From: Bacteroidaceae bacterium
GTDB lineage: Bacteria; Bacteroidota; Bacteroidia; Bacteroidales; Bacteroidaceae
Length of the DNA stretch: 64,000 bases
Reading direction: 5' to 3'
NCBI GenBank assembly: GCA_017461605.1
Contig: JAFTXN010000005.1
Coordinates: 124,001 to 188,000 of the forward strand
A program made the position numbers and the translations under genes. The notes under the pieces were generated by a model, which was not told the DNA's origin, ran no database searches, and saw only the letters and a program-made list of their open reading frames with translations. This document shows, in pieces, positions 60,924 through 64,000 of this stretch. Each line of letters opens with the position of its first letter. Position 1 is the first letter of the stretch.

Positions 60924-61877
60924 TCAGAGTAGGCGTGCCGAGAGTTTCTCCAACATATCGCGTGTCATGTTGTCGAGATTGTACTTGGGGCACCAGTCCC
61001 ATTCCTGACGGGCGCAAATGTCGTCCAGGCTATTGGGCCAGCTGTCGGCATTTTTTTGCTTGAGCGGTTCTACCTTGTACTCCATTTGGAAGTCGGGTTT
61101 GTATTTTCGGATGGCCTCGAAAATTCCTTCAGGGTCAAAGCTCATGGCTGCGATGTTGAAAGCATTGCGGTGGATGAGGCGTGTAGGATTTGCTTCCATG
61201 AGCATGACGCACGCTTCAAGGGCGTCGGGCATGTACATCATGTCCAGGTAAGTTCCGGCAGCAATGGGGCACACAAACTTTTCCCCACGCACAGCGCTGT
61301 AGTAGATGTCCACGGCATAGTCTGTGGTGCCGCCGCCCGGTGGAGTTACATAGGAGATGAGTCCGGGAAAACGTACGGAACGCGTATCTACGCCATACTT
61401 CTTGTGATAATAGTCCGAGAGGAGTTCGGTTGTAACTTTGCTCACTCCGTAGATGGTGATAGGACGTTGGATGGTGTCTTGCGGTGTGTGGTTGCGCGGG
61501 GTCTCAGGACCGAAAGAACCGATAGAACTCGGCGTGAACACGGCGCAACCATTCTCCCTGGCAATTTCAAGAATGTTCCACAGACCGTCCACACCGATCT
61601 TCCAAGCCAGCATAGGCTTCGACTCGGCTACGACCGAGAGCAGTGCCGCCAAGTTGTAGATGGTGTCGATGTCGTATTTTTTCACTACGGCATCAATGCC
61701 TGTGCTGTCGGTTACGTCACACACTTCAGCAGGGCCGCTTTCTTTGAGTTCTCCTTTGGGTTCTGCCCCTTTGATGTAGCCGGCCACAACGTGGTTGTTA
61801 CCATAAATGCTACGGAGTTTCATGGTCAGTTCAGAGCCGATCTGTCCGGTAGCACCGATTACCAAAATGTTTTTCAT
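60924..61877 (-). CDS. tdh: L-threonine 3-dehydrogenase, short-chain (epimerase-like) type
   Basis: NAD-dependent enzyme that oxidises threonine to 2-amino-3-ketobutyrate. The product has 317 residues; start at 61877 (MKNILVIGATGQIGSEL, with GATGQIG as the NAD site). Catalytic YGVSK (Tyr143, Lys147) and TPSSIGSFGPETP match SDR-type threonine dehydrogenases rather than generic epimerases. kbl, the next enzyme, is divergently transcribed 239 bases away, which supports the substrate. Otherwise it would only be called an NAD-dependent epimerase. Confidence 0.88.
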   Translation of the reverse strand: MKNILVIGATGQIGSELTMKLRSIYGNNHVVAGYIKGAEPKGELKESGPAEVCDVTDSTGIDAVVKKYDIDTIYNLAALLSVVAESKPMLAWKIGVDGLWNILEIARENGCAVFTPSSIGSFGPETPRNHTPQDTIQRPITIYGVSKVTTELLSDYYHKKYGVDTRSVRFPGLISYVTPPGGGTTDYAVDIYYSAVRGEKFVCPIAAGTYLDMMYMPDALEACVMLMEANPTRLIHRNAFNIAAMSFDPEGIFEAIRKYKPDFQMEYKVEPLKQKNADSWPNSLDDICARQEWDWCPKYNLDNMTRDMLEKLSARLL

Positions 61878-62116
61878 GGCTGTAGGGTTATGAAAATAGC
61901 TTCTTTCTGTTTCTATGGCAAAGGAATACTTTTTTTCAGAAATTCGCCACAAACTTATTGATATTTTCAAAAAAATACGTTCCTTTGCCTACAACGCTAC
62001 ACCCATGTCCGAAAAGCCTTTGGTTATGGGTGGTTTCGGCTGTTGCTATGCCCTGTCTCGGGCGACAAGGTCGGGCGTTGAAAAAGATACTTCAAACTTA
62101 TTAAAATATATTTCAC

Positions 62117-63304
62117 ATGTACGGTAAAATGCAACAGCATCTCCAGCAAGAACTGGAGGCTATCAAGGAAGCCGGTCTGTACAAATCAGAGCGACTCATC
62201 GAAGGTCCGCAACAAGCAGCCATCAACGTGAGCGGTAAAGAAGTGCTCAACTTCTGCGCCAACAACTATTTGGGACTCTCCAACCATCCTCGCTTGGTGC
62301 AGGCAGCCAAGGACATGATGGACCGCCGTGGTTATGGCATGTCTTCTGTGCGTTTCATCTGCGGAACGCAGGATGCTCATAAGGAACTCGAAGCTGCCAT
62401 CTCACGCTTCTTCAAGACCGAGGATACCATTCTTTATGCCGCTTGCTTCGATGCCAACGGTGGTGTGTTCGAGCCGTTGCTCACTGCTGACGATGCTATT
62501 ATCTCTGACGCGCTCAACCATGCTTCAATCATCGATGGCGTGCGTCTCTGCAAGGCCAAGCGTTATCGCTACGCCAATGCCGATATGGCCGACCTGGAGC
62601 GTTGCTTGCAGGAAGCCCAAGAGCAGCGTTTCCGCATCATCGTTACCGATGGCGTGTTCTCAATGGATGGAAATGTAGCTCCCATGGACAAAATTTGCGA
62701 CTTGGCAGAAAAATATGATGCCCTCGTGATGGTGGACGAAAGCCATAGCGCCGGTGTTGTGGGTGCAACAGGTCGCGGTGTGAGCGAGTTCTACAACACT
62801 TACGGTCGTGTGGACATCTATACCGGTACGTTGGGTAAAGCCTTCGGTGGTGCTATGGGTGGTTTCACTACCGGTCGCAAGGAAATCATCGACATGCTGC
62901 GTCAGCGCAGCCGCCCCTACCTATTCTCCAACTCCTTGGCTCCTGCCATCGTAGGTGCTGCGCTCGAAATGTTCACCATTCTCGACGAGAGCAACGAGCT
63001 TCACGACCGTTTGGTGGAGAACGTGGAGTATTTCCGCACCAAGATGATGGCTGCCGGCTTCGATATCAAGCCCACACAGAGTGCCATCTGTGCTGTGATG
63101 CTCTATGATGCCAAACTTTCGCAGGACTATGCTGCACGCATGCAGGAAGAGGGCATCTACGTAACCGGCTTCTATTATCCCGTAGTGCCGAAGGATCAGG
63201 CTCGCATCCGCGTTCAGCTGTCGGCCGGACACACTCGCGAACATCTGGACAAGTGCATCGAAGCCTTTATCAAGGTGGGCAAAGAACTGGGTGTGCTGAA
63301 GTAA
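62117..63304 (+). CDS. kbl: 2-amino-3-ketobutyrate CoA ligase (glycine C-acetyltransferase)
   Basis: PLP enzyme that splits 2-amino-3-ketobutyrate with CoA into glycine and acetyl-CoA. The product has 395 residues from [20 protein letters not shown]. Motifs: [29 protein letters not shown], and the PLP lysine Lys241 in [15 protein letters not shown]. It forms the threonine-to-glycine route with the divergent tdh. Confidence 0.97.
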   Translation: MYGKMQQHLQQELEAIKEAGLYKSERLIEGPQQAAINVSGKEVLNFCANNYLGLSNHPRLVQAAKDMMDRRGYGMSSVRFICGTQDAHKELEAAISRFFKTEDTILYAACFDANGGVFEPLLTADDAIISDALNHASIIDGVRLCKAKRYRYANADMADLERCLQEAQEQRFRIIVTDGVFSMDGNVAPMDKICDLAEKYDALVMVDESHSAGVVGATGRGVSEFYNTYGRVDIYTGTLGKAFGGAMGGFTTGRKEIIDMLRQRSRPYLFSNSLAPAIVGAALEMFTILDESNELHDRLVENVEYFRTKMMAAGFDIKPTQSAICAVMLYDAKLSQDYAARMQEEGIYVTGFYYPVVPKDQARIRVQLSAGHTREHLDKCIEAFIKVGKELGVLK

Positions 63305-63343
63305 AAACAGATAAGCCGTTCCGAAATCTTCGGAATGTTTAAT

Positions 63344-63387
63344 ACAAAAAGCCCCGCCGGGATGAAAATCTTGGCGGGGCTTTTTGT
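63344..63387. terminator. Bidirectional terminator between kbl and ybeY
   Basis: A 15-bp stem ACAAAAAGCCCCGCC / GGCGGGGCTTTTTGT (63344-63358 with 63373-63387) between convergent genes, with T-runs on both strands. Confidence 0.92.
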
Positions 63388-63433
63388 ATGCCGTAAGACG
63401 CGGTGTCGATGTGGCAATGCCGAATGTGGAATA

Positions 63434-63856
63434 TTATGCCCGGGACTTGCGCATGGCGAGTGCCTTGTTTTCGGCTGCTTCCATTATTTCGCGCTCACCC
63501 GGTCCCTTGTCGTCGATGCCGCACAGGTGCAGGATACCATGGATGATGACGCGGAAGAGCTCGTCTTCGTATTCAGCACCTTGCTCCTCGGCGTTCGATC
63601 GAACGGTGTCGAGGCTGATGAATAGGTCGCCGCTGATGCGATTGTCTTCGCAGTAGTCGAAGGTGATGATGTCCGTGTAGTAATCGTGGTTGAGGTATTC
63701 GCGGTTTACCTCCAAAATCTTCTCGTCGTTGCAGAAGATGTATGCGATGTCGCCCACGCTTTTCCCGTATTCGGCAGCTACGGAGCGAATCCATGCCGTC
63801 ACTTCACGGCGACGCAGGGTGGGCATCTTGATGTCGATGGCTTGATAGGAAATCAT
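63434..63856 (-). CDS. ybeY: rRNA maturation endoribonuclease YbeY
   Basis: 140 residues. Zinc-dependent single-strand RNase for 16S rRNA 3' maturation. The motif HGILHLCGIDDKGPGEREIM gives His106 and His110, but the third ligand position (116), His in most bacteria, is Asp. I recall Asn or Asp in this place in other Bacteroidota, so it is probably lineage-wide rather than a defect. The start at 63856 is followed by a short gap and then the window edge. Confidence 0.93.
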   Translation of the reverse strand: MISYQAIDIKMPTLRRREVTAWIRSVAAEYGKSVGDIAYIFCNDEKILEVNREYLNHDYYTDIITFDYCEDNRISGDLFISLDTVRSNAEEQGAEYEDELFRVIIHGILHLCGIDDKGPGEREIMEAAENKALAMRKSRA

Positions 63857-63946
63857 GCTTGTTGTTGATGGATTTTTCTTCGATGAAATGGGGCTTTTTC
63901 TGATATAGCTCAGATGTCTCCGAATACAGACTTGACAGTTCTCCGC

Positions 63947-64000
63947 TCAGAATAGCGATGGCTGGGTGGGGTCTGTGCTTCTCAGGATGTTGCGTCCCAA
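63947..64000 (-). CDS. Possible C-terminal end of an unidentified gene (cut by window edge)
   Basis: Reading in from the right edge on the minus strand gives 17 codons (LGRNILRSTDPTQPSLF) then TGA at 63949-63947, followed by a gap of 90 bases before ybeY. It is too short to identify or to be sure it is coding. Confidence 0.3.
   Translation of the reverse strand: MGRNILRSTDPTQPSLF

Overview
The window is a piece of a Bacteroidota chromosome, order Bacteroidales, with many small traits pointing towards Prevotellaceae (genus not assignable by eye). The evidence is the repeated -7 promoter box TAnnTTTG with a TTTG-like -33 box about 19 bases upstream, secreted proteins ending in type IX secretion (T9SS) sorting domains, a BtuG-type cobalamin lipoprotein beside BtuB, and the local order DUF4271 - hemD - rnpA - yidD - tatD. 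I see no transposase, integrase, phage gene or CRISPR array. It is mostly core chromosome with two patches rich in secreted proteins.

Layout. 1-4135: partial GH20 hexosaminidase, rpsO, and buk/ptb, all on minus. 4374-12080: a 21-bp repeat block, then four consecutive genes for exported T9SS-type proteins (three in the Omp28 family, one with Asp-box repeats). 12115-19824: pckA, upp, a redox-dead thioredoxin-like lipoprotein, an OmpA/TPR lipoprotein, lgt and ychF. 20316-22942: a two-gene operon for a small sorting-domain protein and a beta-helix carbohydrate-binding-like protein. 23026-29226: rnc-fabF-acpP, manC, tRNA-Leu and dgt. 29409-34053: the operon dut - TPR lipoprotein - DUF4292 lipoprotein - EnvC-like. 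34421-37922: a TlpA thioredoxin with a 21-cysteine repetitive tail, a DUF6029 outer-membrane protein and an Omp28 lipoprotein. 38242-43856: argB, a U32 protein, a HAD hydrolase, ribF, a CPBP protease and dusB. 44083-45582: ECF sigma factor, probable anti-sigma factor and DUF4252. 45807-49277: cobalamin uptake (btuB-btuG) under a cobalamin riboswitch. 49534-51643: metK behind a SAM-II-like riboswitch, then a LOG-family protein. 51665-54943: DUF4271, hemD, rnpA, yidD, tatD. 55108-60700: two large T9SS-type proteins. 60924-63304: divergent tdh/kbl for threonine breakdown. 63434-63856: ybeY.

The most striking non-coding signal is a modular family of intergenic repeats built on a core TGCAAGCACTGCA with 21-bp periodicity, found at seven loci. 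Some copies are near-perfect hairpins of up to 31 bp. Four copies, all just upstream of plus-strand genes, carry a conserved tail ending near CAAAGTGTCAG. A second AT-rich family with the same 21-bp period occurs at two loci.

The most interesting protein-level system is the TlpA-Cys-rich tail / DUF6029 / Omp28 operon. It looks like an envelope thiol or metal handling module. A second theme is expansion of Omp28-type thioredoxin-fold proteins: five in one window, one of which has lost its CxxC.
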